Positions 7,243 to 13,934 of a stretch of 18,391 nt of DNA are shown piece after piece (position 1 is the stretch's first letter; each line of letters begins with the position of its first letter). The position numbers and the translations under genes were made by a program. Location of the stretch: positions 1 to 18,391 of the forward strand of contig JAFTYN010000156.1 in the NCBI GenBank assembly GCA_017461465.1. The letters run 5' to 3'. The DNA comes from Bacilli bacterium. GTDB lineage: Bacteria; Bacillota_I; Bacilli_A; RF39; UBA660. Under the pieces are notes generated by a model. That model was not told the DNA's origin. It saw only the letters and a program-made list of their open reading frames with translations, and did no database searches.

Positions 7243-7248
7243 TAAAAT
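7220..7248 (+). promoter_or_regulatory. Promoter of the giant nucleotidyltransferase gene
   Basis: ATGTCA (7220-7225), 17 bases, TAAAAT (7243-7248) preceded by TG at 7240-7241 (extended -10). It overlaps the end of the Bro-N fragment and leaves a leader of about 15 bases before the ATG at 7269, with AGGTGA as ribosome site. Confidence 0.5.
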
Positions 7249-7268
7249 GGTATTGTAGGTGATAATAG

Positions 7269-10200
7269 ATGGATTATAAATATCGAAGAAGACAAATATT
7301 TGGAAAAAGATTAAAAGTTCCAAGATATATTTTAAATAATATTTATGATTGTATGCTGTCTTTTAATGAATTTATTGAATATCAATTAGATGATAAAATA
7401 CCAATTTCATGTCTAACAGAATCTGATAGAAAAATTATTGAAAGATTTGGTATAGATAAATGTAAAGAATTAGATTGGGAATTAATTAATAAAAGAATAT
7501 ATGATAATGATATAAATTTTAGGGATATATTAATGTCTATTGATTCACAAACTGAGGATATTAATCGAACTTTATATGAACTAGTAAAAGATCAAATAAG
7601 TCCAAGTGATTATTCTTCAAAGATGGCTGAAAGATATTCGGATAGATTATTTGAAATCCCTCAAAAATATGATGATATAAGGAGTTTAAAAATTTCTTTT
7701 AATGATGGTAAAGTTAGTTTAGAAGAAATTGTTAAAAGATGGCATTTATTTAAAGAAAAGGATTTAAGTTATTGTTTATTAAATGATGGAAATAATAAAA
7801 ATAATATTACAGATAGTTTGTTAAAAGAATTTATGGATAATTATGGTATACTAGTACCTTTAATAATTGAGAATAATGATATTTATGCATTTATTACTAC
7901 TATTTCTACTTTTTCTTCTGAAGAAGAAAAGAATAATTATCTAAAACAATTTACAGATAAGATATTAAGTAATACTTACAGAAGATATGGAGATTATGGA
8001 CCATTAATTGAGCTAACAGAAGAACAATATAAGGAAATTTTTAAGTATTCATCAATGGAAGATTATTTTAAAATATTTGATAAATATAGTGCTTCAAAAA
8101 TTGTTAAAGAATTAGAATCATTGCCTAGAGATTTTATATTTAATAATTCCATTCCTTTTTTAGAAATATTAAATAATAATGTCATGCGTTTTATTGGTGT
8201 ATTTGGTTTAAAAAATGTAGTTGATTTTGACAACGAATGTGGGCATTTCTTTACTAAAAATAATTGTGAAATGTTAAAATTAATGGATGATATGTATCTT
8301 CATTATGCTGATGATGAAGTTGATCCTAAAAAGAATATCTATGTTAGAGAAAACTTTAGAGATGAAAATGGTAATTATGTAGATAGGCCTTATAACAAAG
8401 ATGACTTTTATGAAGCAATGAAAAGAATGATAATATATGGTCCAAGTGATCCGGATTATGCAGATAAAGCACCTGATTATAGAAATATGACAGGAGAATT
8501 TAGAATTAAAAATGCAGAATTATTTATAACAGAACAAGCTCCTGAAGAATTGCAAAAACTATTTTACACAAAATCAATAACTCCACAACTATTATTAGAA
8601 CATCCAGAATATATTCAATATTTAAATGGAAAAGATTTAAGTTCATGTTTTAAAAATAGAGAAATACAAGTTGAAGGTAGCAACGCATTATATGGATATG
8701 AGAATATTTATAAATTCCTTAGTAGTAAAACTGATTTTAATGGTGTAATAGATTTTATTACAGAATATAGTGATGTTTTAGATATTGTTTTTGACAGAAG
8801 AATGTCAGAACACTCTCAATATAAAATAAAGTTTTCAACTAATGATGATATAAATCAAATTCAAAATAGAATACATGAAACTCTAAGAAAACTCATTATT
8901 GAAAAAGGATTGACTTATCCTACACATATTCCTAAGGATTTAATTGAAAAATATCCATCAATGTTTTTAGCTAAAAATGCTCCACAAGAATTACAAGAAG
9001 CATTTTATAGTAGAACTATTTCATCAGCATTTATTTTATCAAATCCAACTTATAGAGATTGTTTGAATGATGTCGATTTAGAAGTTTTATTCAAATATAT
9101 GCCTGTTGGTGTTATGCCTAAAAATTCATCTAATGATTTAAATTCTTCAGGATCTTTTGGGTATAGAACAAGATATCATCAAATAAATATTGTTAATGCT
9201 CTTAAACAAACTTTCGGTGAAAAAGATGCTTTAGATGTTATGCTTATATATGGTAAATATGTGGAACAAGTATATAAGGCAAATAATCTTAAAAACTTTT
9301 TATATAATCCTGAATTTACACAAGATGGATTTCTTGACGAACTAGATAAAACAATATTACAAAATATTATTGATGGAAATATGAAATATGATGAGAATAT
9401 TCCTAGTCATTTCAAAAATAATAATCCAACGTTATTTTTAGGTGCAAATGTACCAAAAGAAATTAAAGATAAGTTTTATAATAGAGAATTTACATTAAAG
9501 GATTTTAATGATAATCCTGAATTATTAAATATATTTGAAAATACAAATATAGTATGTGCTTTTTCAGAAAACATGTCTTGGATTATTCCTCTATTTAATG
9601 ATTCTGAAAATTTTAAAACTGGAAACTATAATCGTATGAAAGTTATAACAGCATATTCTAAATTACAAGATGTTGAACTTCAAAAAGCATTTAAAGAATA
9701 TGTTATGGAATTTGGAACTAATATTGATGTAGAAAAAATAGAATATGTTTCAGAAGTAATATCAAGACTATCATTATCAAATTCAAGTGAAATATTTACA
9801 TTTAGAAAAGAACTTGCTACACAAATATTAAAGTCAAATAATCCTTTAGAAAGTTTAAGCAAAATCGAAGATGTATTTATAAGAAATAATATTCCAACTG
9901 TTGGAAAAATATATTCTTGCTTTGAAATATTACATCCTGATTTTCAAGGATTTAACTTTGAAAGTTCAATGGTATCTCCAATATTAAAAAAATCATCAAC
10001 AATGAGTAAAAAAGTGACAGTATTCTCTGATTTAATCAAATCATCATTTGGATCAAATAATAGATCTGTTAATGCATATTTAAAAAATATAGAATTTGGT
10101 TCTAGTTTATATGAAAGTATAAAATCAGGTCAAATCCAGTTCGATTCACTTGGAGAAACTGAAATGAGAGAGTTAAATACTTTCTGTAGTCATTTAGCAA

Positions 10201-11903
10201 CCTTATATAACAATACAATGAAAGCTAAAAAGAGTAATGAAACATTTAAATCTAATGGACATGTTTTAACAGATATTTTAGAACTATCAAAGAAATTGTC
10301 TCCTGATGGTACATTAGATTATAATTTAGCTGATAGAGTTATTAGAATGTTCTGTGGATTTACTGAAATTGATACTTTGGAGCAAGCAAAAGAATATATT
10401 GAAAGAAAAGTTAAAAATGCTGATTCACGAAATAGAGATGCATCAAGTTCAGATATGGTATTAGAACAAGGAGATTTTATAAAAGGAATTGGTGGAATTA
10501 CATATTTAAGAAATATTTTACAAAATGGTAGTGTTTCAAAAGAGTATTTAGGTTCCGGTGCTGGTAGTGATGCTACTCCACTTGATACGGATATTTCAAT
10601 GATAATGAGTTCAGATGGAACAATAAGTGAAAAAATGAACGCAACTGCAGCATCACGTTATGGACCTATATGGCTTGTATTAAAAAATGATGATAGATTT
10701 ATAACTACTAGAACAAGTAGTGAAACATTAGAAGCAAAAAGAGATATGTCTAAAATGGAAGCGTTCTACACAGGAGCTTTAGGACAAGGACATTATGGAA
10801 TTAGAACAGGATTTGCTTCTAGTGAAATAAATTATATTGTTATAGATAATTATAATCCGAAAGTAGGATTAGAAATTGCTATGAATGGTTTCTACATTCC
10901 AGTAGCTAATAAAGAAGGTAAAATAGTATTTACTCCAAAAGATTATGATGAATTAAGAACTAAAATGAGTGGCTTATCATATTTTGAAGAGGATAACTAT
11001 ACCTTCTCTGAAAATCTAATTACAGAAGAAACAGAATATTTTGCTGAGCAAATAGAACAAAGTAATTTTGAAGTTCAAACTAAGAGAGAAAAAATCAATA
11101 GTGTTATTAAAAAATCTCTTGAAGAATTAGGATTACATCTAAAAACTAATATTGATGGAGATTTAACTGAAGGATTTGTAGAATTAATTGATACTGGTTC
11201 AACAGGAAGAGGGACAAATAAACCTGGAGATGGCGATTTTGATTTTATGATGAGATTAGATAAAACTATATTATCAAATCCCGCAAGATTAAGTGAACTA
11301 AAGCACACTATACTAAGAAATCTTGGTAGAGAAAATTCTTCAGAATTAACTGGAACTGGAGATTTTAGATTAAAGAGTGTTCAAATAGATACTGATATTA
11401 GTGTAGATATTGATATTACATTTACTGAAAAAACTGATAAAGTATCATATTCTACAGATATGGCATTGCAAGATAGACTAGCAACTATTCAAAGGAATGA
11501 TCCAGAAAAGTATAAATATGTTATTGCTAATATCTTACTTGCAAAACAAGTATTAAAAAAAGCCGAAGCATATAAACCTAATCGAGGAGAAATTCCTCAA
11601 GGTGGTCTAGGTGGAGTTGGAATTGAAAATTGGATTCTTCAAAATGGCGGTTCATTTATCGATGCTGCTAGAAGTTTTGTTGAAGCATCTGATGGAAAAA
11701 GCTTTTCAGAATTTCAATCAACTTACCAAATATGGGATTTTGGAGATAATCATTTAGCTGAAAGAAGAGGACAATATGCTCATGATAATTTTGTTGAAAA
11801 TAATATGAGTGAAGCAGGATATCAAAAAATGGTTGTAGCTTTAAAAGAGTATTTAAAATCTATGGAAATTGCTCAAATTCAAACTGAAGGAATTAAGAGA
11901 TAG
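7269..11903 (+). CDS. Giant 1544-aa protein with C-terminal archaeal-CCA/OAS-like nucleotidyltransferase
   Basis: Starts at ATG 7269 after AGGTGAT. The C-terminal domain has a class I nucleotidyltransferase signature: GSTGRG (1310-1315), D1323-F-D1325 as first metal-binding pair, a third acidic site in DISVDID (1376-1382), and GGLGGVGIENW (1445-1455), which matches the GGxSGY-ELL helix of archaeal CCA-adding enzymes and OAS. It should attach nucleotides to an RNA, protein or small-molecule acceptor. Residues about 1-400 are unrecognised and helical. Three degenerate repeats share FLxxxAPxELQxxFY (about 415-460, 562-608, 719-765), spaced 147-157 residues. A distinct domain at about 1075-1245 contains GSGAGS and DTD (1095-1108), then a Gly/Tyr/Phe-rich core; it could be a degenerate second nucleotidyltransferase or an ADP-ribosyltransferase-like fold. 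No signal peptide. Substrate unknown. A candidate RNA gene follows directly. Confidence 0.8.
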   Translation: MDYKYRRRQIFGKRLKVPRYILNNIYDCMLSFNEFIEYQLDDKIPISCLTESDRKIIERFGIDKCKELDWELINKRIYDNDINFRDILMSIDSQTEDINRTLYELVKDQISPSDYSSKMAERYSDRLFEIPQKYDDIRSLKISFNDGKVSLEEIVKRWHLFKEKDLSYCLLNDGNNKNNITDSLLKEFMDNYGILVPLIIENNDIYAFITTISTFSSEEEKNNYLKQFTDKILSNTYRRYGDYGPLIELTEEQYKEIFKYSSMEDYFKIFDKYSASKIVKELESLPRDFIFNNSIPFLEILNNNVMRFIGVFGLKNVVDFDNECGHFFTKNNCEMLKLMDDMYLHYADDEVDPKKNIYVRENFRDENGNYVDRPYNKDDFYEAMKRMIIYGPSDPDYADKAPDYRNMTGEFRIKNAELFITEQAPEELQKLFYTKSITPQLLLEHPEYIQYLNGKDLSSCFKNREIQVEGSNALYGYENIYKFLSSKTDFNGVIDFITEYSDVLDIVFDRRMSEHSQYKIKFSTNDDINQIQNRIHETLRKLIIEKGLTYPTHIPKDLIEKYPSMFLAKNAPQELQEAFYSRTISSAFILSNPTYRDCLNDVDLEVLFKYMPVGVMPKNSSNDLNSSGSFGYRTRYHQINIVNALKQTFGEKDALDVMLIYGKYVEQVYKANNLKNFLYNPEFTQDGFLDELDKTILQNIIDGNMKYDENIPSHFKNNNPTLFLGANVPKEIKDKFYNREFTLKDFNDNPELLNIFENTNIVCAFSENMSWIIPLFNDSENFKTGNYNRMKVITAYSKLQDVELQKAFKEYVMEFGTNIDVEKIEYVSEVISRLSLSNSSEIFTFRKELATQILKSNNPLESLSKIEDVFIRNNIPTVGKIYSCFEILHPDFQGFNFESSMVSPILKKSSTMSKKVTVFSDLIKSSFGSNNRSVNAYLKNIEFGSSLYESIKSGQIQFDSLGETEMRELNTFCSHLATLYNNTMKAKKSNETFKSNGHVLTDILELSKKLSPDGTLDYNLADRVIRMFCGFTEIDTLEQAKEYIERKVKNADSRNRDASSSDMVLEQGDFIKGIGGITYLRNILQNGSVSKEYLGSGAGSDATPLDTDISMIMSSDGTISEKMNATAASRYGPIWLVLKNDDRFITTRTSSETLEAKRDMSKMEAFYTGALGQGHYGIRTGFASSEINYIVIDNYNPKVGLEIAMNGFYIPVANKEGKIVFTPKDYDELRTKMSGLSYFEEDNYTFSENLITEETEYFAEQIEQSNFEVQTKREKINSVIKKSLEELGLHLKTNIDGDLTEGFVELIDTGSTGRGTNKPGDGDFDFMMRLDKTILSNPARLSELKHTILRNLGRENSSELTGTGDFRLKSVQIDTDISVDIDITFTEKTDKVSYSTDMALQDRLATIQRNDPEKYKYVIANILLAKQVLKKAEAYKPNRGEIPQGGLGGVGIENWILQNGGSFIDAARSFVEASDGKSFSEFQSTYQIWDFGDNHLAERRGQYAHDNFVENNMSEAGYQKMVVALKEYLKSMEIAQIQTEGIKR

Positions 11904-11934
11904 TTTTACATTTGCATAGACTATCTTTAAGACA

Positions 11935-12057
11935 AGATAGTAACACACTACCAAGTCGGCATAATGCCAACTAGGAATAGTGTGCCAAAGGCGATCCTTT
12001 GGAAACCCAATAAGCACCAATACTACAAACTATCGTAAGTAGTACGGTGCCTTTTTT
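11935..12057 (+). ncRNA. Candidate structured non-coding RNA
   Basis: The stretch after the giant gene has no credible ORF but strong, nested pairing. An imperfect hairpin at 11944-11984 has CACACTA pairing with TAGTGTG and, inside it, CC/GG, AGT/ACT and GGCA/TGCC (TAA loop) separated by single mismatches. A perfect 7-bp hairpin follows, CCAAAGG (11985-11991), CGAT loop, CCTTTGG (11996-12002), then a single-stranded AAACCCAATAA and a terminator hairpin (12014-12050) with a T-tract. The terminator loop contains CTATC (12030-12034), able to pair with GATAG at 11936-11940, which itself can alternatively pair with CTATCT at 11921. The region is visibly more GC-rich than its surroundings. It matches no RNA class I can name, and no downstream gene on this strand would suit a riboswitch. 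The 5' end is uncertain. Confidence 0.6.
12014..12057 (+). terminator. Terminator ending the candidate RNA
   Basis: GCACC (12014-12018) pairs with GGTGC (12046-12050), and TACTAC (12021-12026) with GTAGTA (12039-12044), closing a 12-base loop; CTTTTTTATT follows. It also ends transcription of the giant gene. Confidence 0.8.
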
Positions 12058-12077
12058 ATTTTGTCTTACAACTTCAT

Positions 12078-12119
12078 AAAAAATAACCCAATACCTAAAA
12101 TGGTAAAAGGTTATTTTTC
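12078..12119 (-). terminator. Terminator of the XRE gene, possibly bidirectional
   Basis: AAAATAACC (12080-12088) and GGTTATTTT (12109-12117) form a 9-bp stem, extended by ACC/GGT inside. On the minus strand a run of T follows. The XRE stop codon (12113-12111) lies in the stem. Confidence 0.6.
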
Positions 12120-12608
12120 TTTGAAAATACTTTCGTACTTTCTTTGTATCTCTGATAAAAATCTTTCAATAGAATCAGCTTTATCTAATAATTTTTTATC
12201 AATATCTTTTTGTTCTTTTAAATAATTATGTATATCTTTAAAATATTTTTCTGTATCCATTGCTATATGTTTTTTTAATTCAATAGTATTTTCAACATTT
12301 CTAATTTCTTCTTTAAATTCTTTTATTTTCTTATCATACATTTCATAACTAACAATAATTTCATCTTCACCATATTTTATTGTTTCTTTTGAATATCCTA
12401 CAAGTTTTGCAGATTTAGTAAAAGGAATACCTAAATATTGTTCTAATCCTTTTAATACAATAATTGATGGCTTAACTCTATAACCACTCTCTATATTATT
12501 TATTTCAGTATGACTTAAATTAAGTAGGTTAGCTAGTTTCCTTGCAGATAATCCTTTTTCTTTTCGTGCCTTTCTTACTAATTCTGCAAGTGTAGATAGT
12601 GTTTTAGA
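12111..12608 (-). pseudogene. XRE-family HTH regulator lacking a start codon
   Basis: The minus strand is open from about 12800 down to the stop at 12111. From 12608 it reads SKTLSTLAELVRKARKEKG, then LSARKLANLLNLSHTEINNI and ESGYRVKPSIIVLKGLEQYL, a classic XRE/Cro-CI helix-turn-helix, followed by a lysine/glutamate-rich coiled coil to residue 165. No in-frame ATG, GTG or TTG and no ribosome site occurs before the HTH; the first ATG (12341) would leave only the 76-residue coil. The HTH begins exactly where such proteins normally start, so the start codon and promoter appear to have been removed at about 12609. It probably once repressed element genes. A non-standard start cannot be fully excluded. 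Confidence 0.7.
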
Positions 12609-12609
12609 A

Positions 12610-12945
12610 GTGGTGGATGAATATATTTCTAAACTTTTATTAGAATATAATGATTTTAATGTTAGTAATAATATAATAAGGAAGAGTGAAATATTAAAAT
12701 CTTTGGATAAGTTTATAGAAAAAGAACAATCTGAATATTCTAAAATAGATAAAGATTCGTATAGTTCTTTGGGGTATATTTTAAATAACTTTGGAATTAA
12801 TCATAAAATTAATGACAAATATAAAAGTATGACTGAAAAAGATTTATTAATATGGTATGATAAAGCTTTTTTGTTAGCTATTCATATGATTAGACTTAAG
12901 AAAATAAAAACAATTAATCAAGAAAGAAAAGATTTGAAAAAATAA
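12610..12945 (+). CDS. Unrecognised 111-codon ORF at the right end of the element
   Basis: Open from GTG 12610, with no convincing ribosome site; in the same frame the strand stays open further upstream, antisense to the XRE gene. The product is acidic-basic and helical (DEYISKLLLEYND, then a lysine-rich C-terminus IRLKKIKTINQERKDLKK), cytoplasmic, with no motif I know. It ends 29 bases before the attR core. The natural start probably lay just upstream of VDEY and may have been lost in the same event that beheaded the divergent XRE gene. It may be a real accessory gene or a remnant. Confidence 0.45.
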   Translation: MVDEYISKLLLEYNDFNVSNNIIRKSEILKSLDKFIEKEQSEYSKIDKDSYSSLGYILNNFGINHKINDKYKSMTEKDLLIWYDKAFLLAIHMIRLKKIKTINQERKDLKK

Positions 12946-12960
12946 ATAATAAGTATTACA

Positions 12961-12990
12961 AAAAAGGGCAAGGACATGTTATTCCAGTAC
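12961..12990. other. attR junction of the element
   Basis: Element sequence AAAAAGGGCAAGGA ends at 12974, the core CA is 12975-12976, and coat-gene sequence TGTTATTCCAGTAC resumes at 12977. Joined to the left host arm this recreates an attB reading GTAGAT-CA-TGTTATTCC. Confidence 0.65.
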
Positions 12991-13112
12991 ATACTCATGT
13001 AATTAATAGACATATTTATAATCATACATATAGACCAGAATATAGTTGTTCTGAAGAAAATCAAATAATTAATAATGAATGCGGATGTAATAATAATTTT
13101 TTAAACAGATAA
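12975..13112 (+). pseudogene. CotD-like spore coat protein, 3' part (separated by element)
   Basis: Forty-five codons and a TAA continue the frame broken at 1346: HVIPVHTHVINRHIYNH, then TYRPEYSCSEENQIINN and a Cys-rich tail ECGCNNNFLNR. The HVxPxHTHxxNxHIYxH pattern is characteristic of CotD-type coat proteins. It has no start codon or promoter of its own at this position, so it is silent unless the element excises. Its stop codon is embedded in the terminator that follows, as expected for an intact gene end, and no decay is visible. Confidence 0.75.
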
Positions 13113-13128
13113 GTAATTATCTGTTTTT
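13103..13128 (+). terminator. Terminator of the coat gene
   Basis: AAACAGATAA (13103-13112) and TTATCTGTTT (13117-13126) form a perfect 10-bp stem with a GTAA loop followed by T. The coat-gene stop is within the stem. Confidence 0.8.
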
Positions 13129-13133
13129 ATTTA

Positions 13134-13142
13134 TGATATAAT
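13134..13142 (+). promoter_or_regulatory. Extended -10 promoter of the ASCH-Nudix pair
   Basis: TGATATAAT gives TG plus a perfect TATAAT (13137-13142). The -35 region overlaps the preceding terminator and is weak. The ATG is 15 bases further on. Confidence 0.5.
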
Positions 13143-13157
13143 GATTTTGGTGATAAT

Positions 13158-13493
13158 ATGATACATGAAATGAGATTACATAATAGTCCATTTAAATTAA
13201 TTAAAAATGGTACAAAAACAATTGAACTTAGATTAAATGATGAAAAAAGAAAATTAATTAAAGTAGGAGATATAATAAGATTCACTAATAGGGTAACTTT
13301 AGAAGAACTAGATGCCGAAGTTATAAATTTATATAGTTATCCAAGTTTTGAAGAATTATATAAACATTTTGACAAAGTAAGTATGGGATATAAAGAAGAT
13401 GAAGAAGCTAATCCAGATGATATGGAGCAATATTATACTAAAGAAAATCAAGAAAAGTATGGTGTTCTAGCTATAGAAATAAAGAAGGTTTAA
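13158..13493 (+). CDS. ASCH domain protein
   Basis: ATG at 13158 follows GGTGAT. The 111-aa protein has the ASCH/PUA-like pattern: an opening strand MRLHNSPFKLIKNGTKTIEL followed by RLND and a basic KRKLIKVGDIIRF (about 30-45), and a closing strand YGVLAIEIKKV, typical of small bacterial ASCH proteins. The fold binds RNA or modified nucleotides; some members are N4-acetylcytidine amidohydrolases or ribonucleases, but the substrate cannot be set here. It is followed after 2 bases by a Nudix gene, probably in one transcript, hinting at nucleotide housekeeping. Host gene, outside the element. Confidence 0.8.
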   Translation: MIHEMRLHNSPFKLIKNGTKTIELRLNDEKRKLIKVGDIIRFTNRVTLEELDAEVINLYSYPSFEELYKHFDKVSMGYKEDEEANPDDMEQYYTKENQEKYGVLAIEIKKV

Positions 13494-13495
13494 AA

Positions 13496-13897
13496 ATGAA
13501 GAGGGTAAGTACTAGAGCAATAATATTTATTGATGATAAGATAGCATTAATTTATAGAAATAAATTTGAAAATATTTATTACTCACTTCCTGGTGGTGGT
13601 GTAGAAGAAAATGAAACTTTAGAAGAAGCAACTATTAGAGAAGTTAAAGAAGAATTAAACTTAGATGTCGAAGTTTTAGAGTACTTAGGTTCTTTTGAAG
13701 ATGAAGTAAGCATTCAGCACTTTTATCACTGTAAAAATATAGGGAAAATAGATTTAAAAATAATAGGTGAAGAAAAAGAACGAAATACAAAGGAAAATTA
13801 CTACGAACCAGTGCTTGTTAATATATCTAATATAGATAACATAGAAATTCGTTTTAAAGATATTATAAAAAAAGCTATTAAGAAGGAATATTTATAA
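13496..13897 (+). CDS. Nudix hydrolase
   Basis: ATG at 13496 is immediately after the ASCH stop; AGAAGGT just upstream serves as ribosome site. The 133-aa protein contains the Nudix box at 34-56: G34, E40, R48-E49, E52-E53, matching Gx5Ex7REUxEExGU except that Asn replaces the penultimate Gly. LPGGGVEENETLEEAT shows the usual loop-helix entry. Nudix enzymes cleave nucleoside diphosphate linked to another moiety, using Mg2+ held by the box glutamates. The particular substrate cannot be told. The stop codon lies in the terminator hairpin that follows. Confidence 0.9.
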   Translation: MKRVSTRAIIFIDDKIALIYRNKFENIYYSLPGGGVEENETLEEATIREVKEELNLDVEVLEYLGSFEDEVSIQHFYHCKNIGKIDLKIIGEEKERNTKENYYEPVLVNISNIDNIEIRFKDIIKKAIKKEYL

Positions 13898-13909
13898 ATA
13901 TTCTTTTTT
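13883..13909 (+). terminator. Terminator after the Nudix gene
   Basis: AAGGAATATT (13883-13892), TATA loop, AATATTCTTT (13897-13906), one wobble, then T to 13909. Confidence 0.65.
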
Positions 13910-13934
13910 GTGTTATACTAAAATAGGTGATGGT

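Larger units (their letters stand above)
1347..12976. mobile_element. 11.6-kb serine-recombinase element inserted in the coat gene
   Basis: Boundaries come from reconstructing the split coat gene: joining bases up to 1346 to bases from 12975 restores an uninterrupted frame (GAT GTA GAT CAT GTT ATT CCA). The shared dinucleotide CA at 1347-1348 and 12975-12976 is the only identity at the junctions, as expected for a large serine recombinase with a 2-bp crossover core. The element is 11,628 bp counting one core. It carries type II restriction-modification genes, the recombinase, a giant nucleotidyltransferase protein, a candidate RNA and a regulator remnant. No conjugation, replication or phage structural genes are visible, so it appears to be a non-conjugative defence-type integrative element. 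Whether it is still excisable is not shown by the sequence. Confidence 0.8.

Noticed and set aside
9680..11308. Minus-strand open frames inside the giant gene (9680-9862, 11075-11308)
   Set aside because: Composition and position are those of antisense shadows; the plus-strand gene has clear motifs there.
11935..12057. Retron, riboswitch or self-cleaving ribozyme as identity of the structured RNA
   Set aside because: No reverse transcriptase is nearby, no suitable gene follows on the strand, and hammerhead (CUGAnGA) or other ribozyme cores were not found.
1347..12976. Integrative conjugative element or prophage
   Set aside because: No relaxase, type IV secretion, replication, capsid, terminase or lysis genes; only a Bro-N fragment hints at phage-like content.
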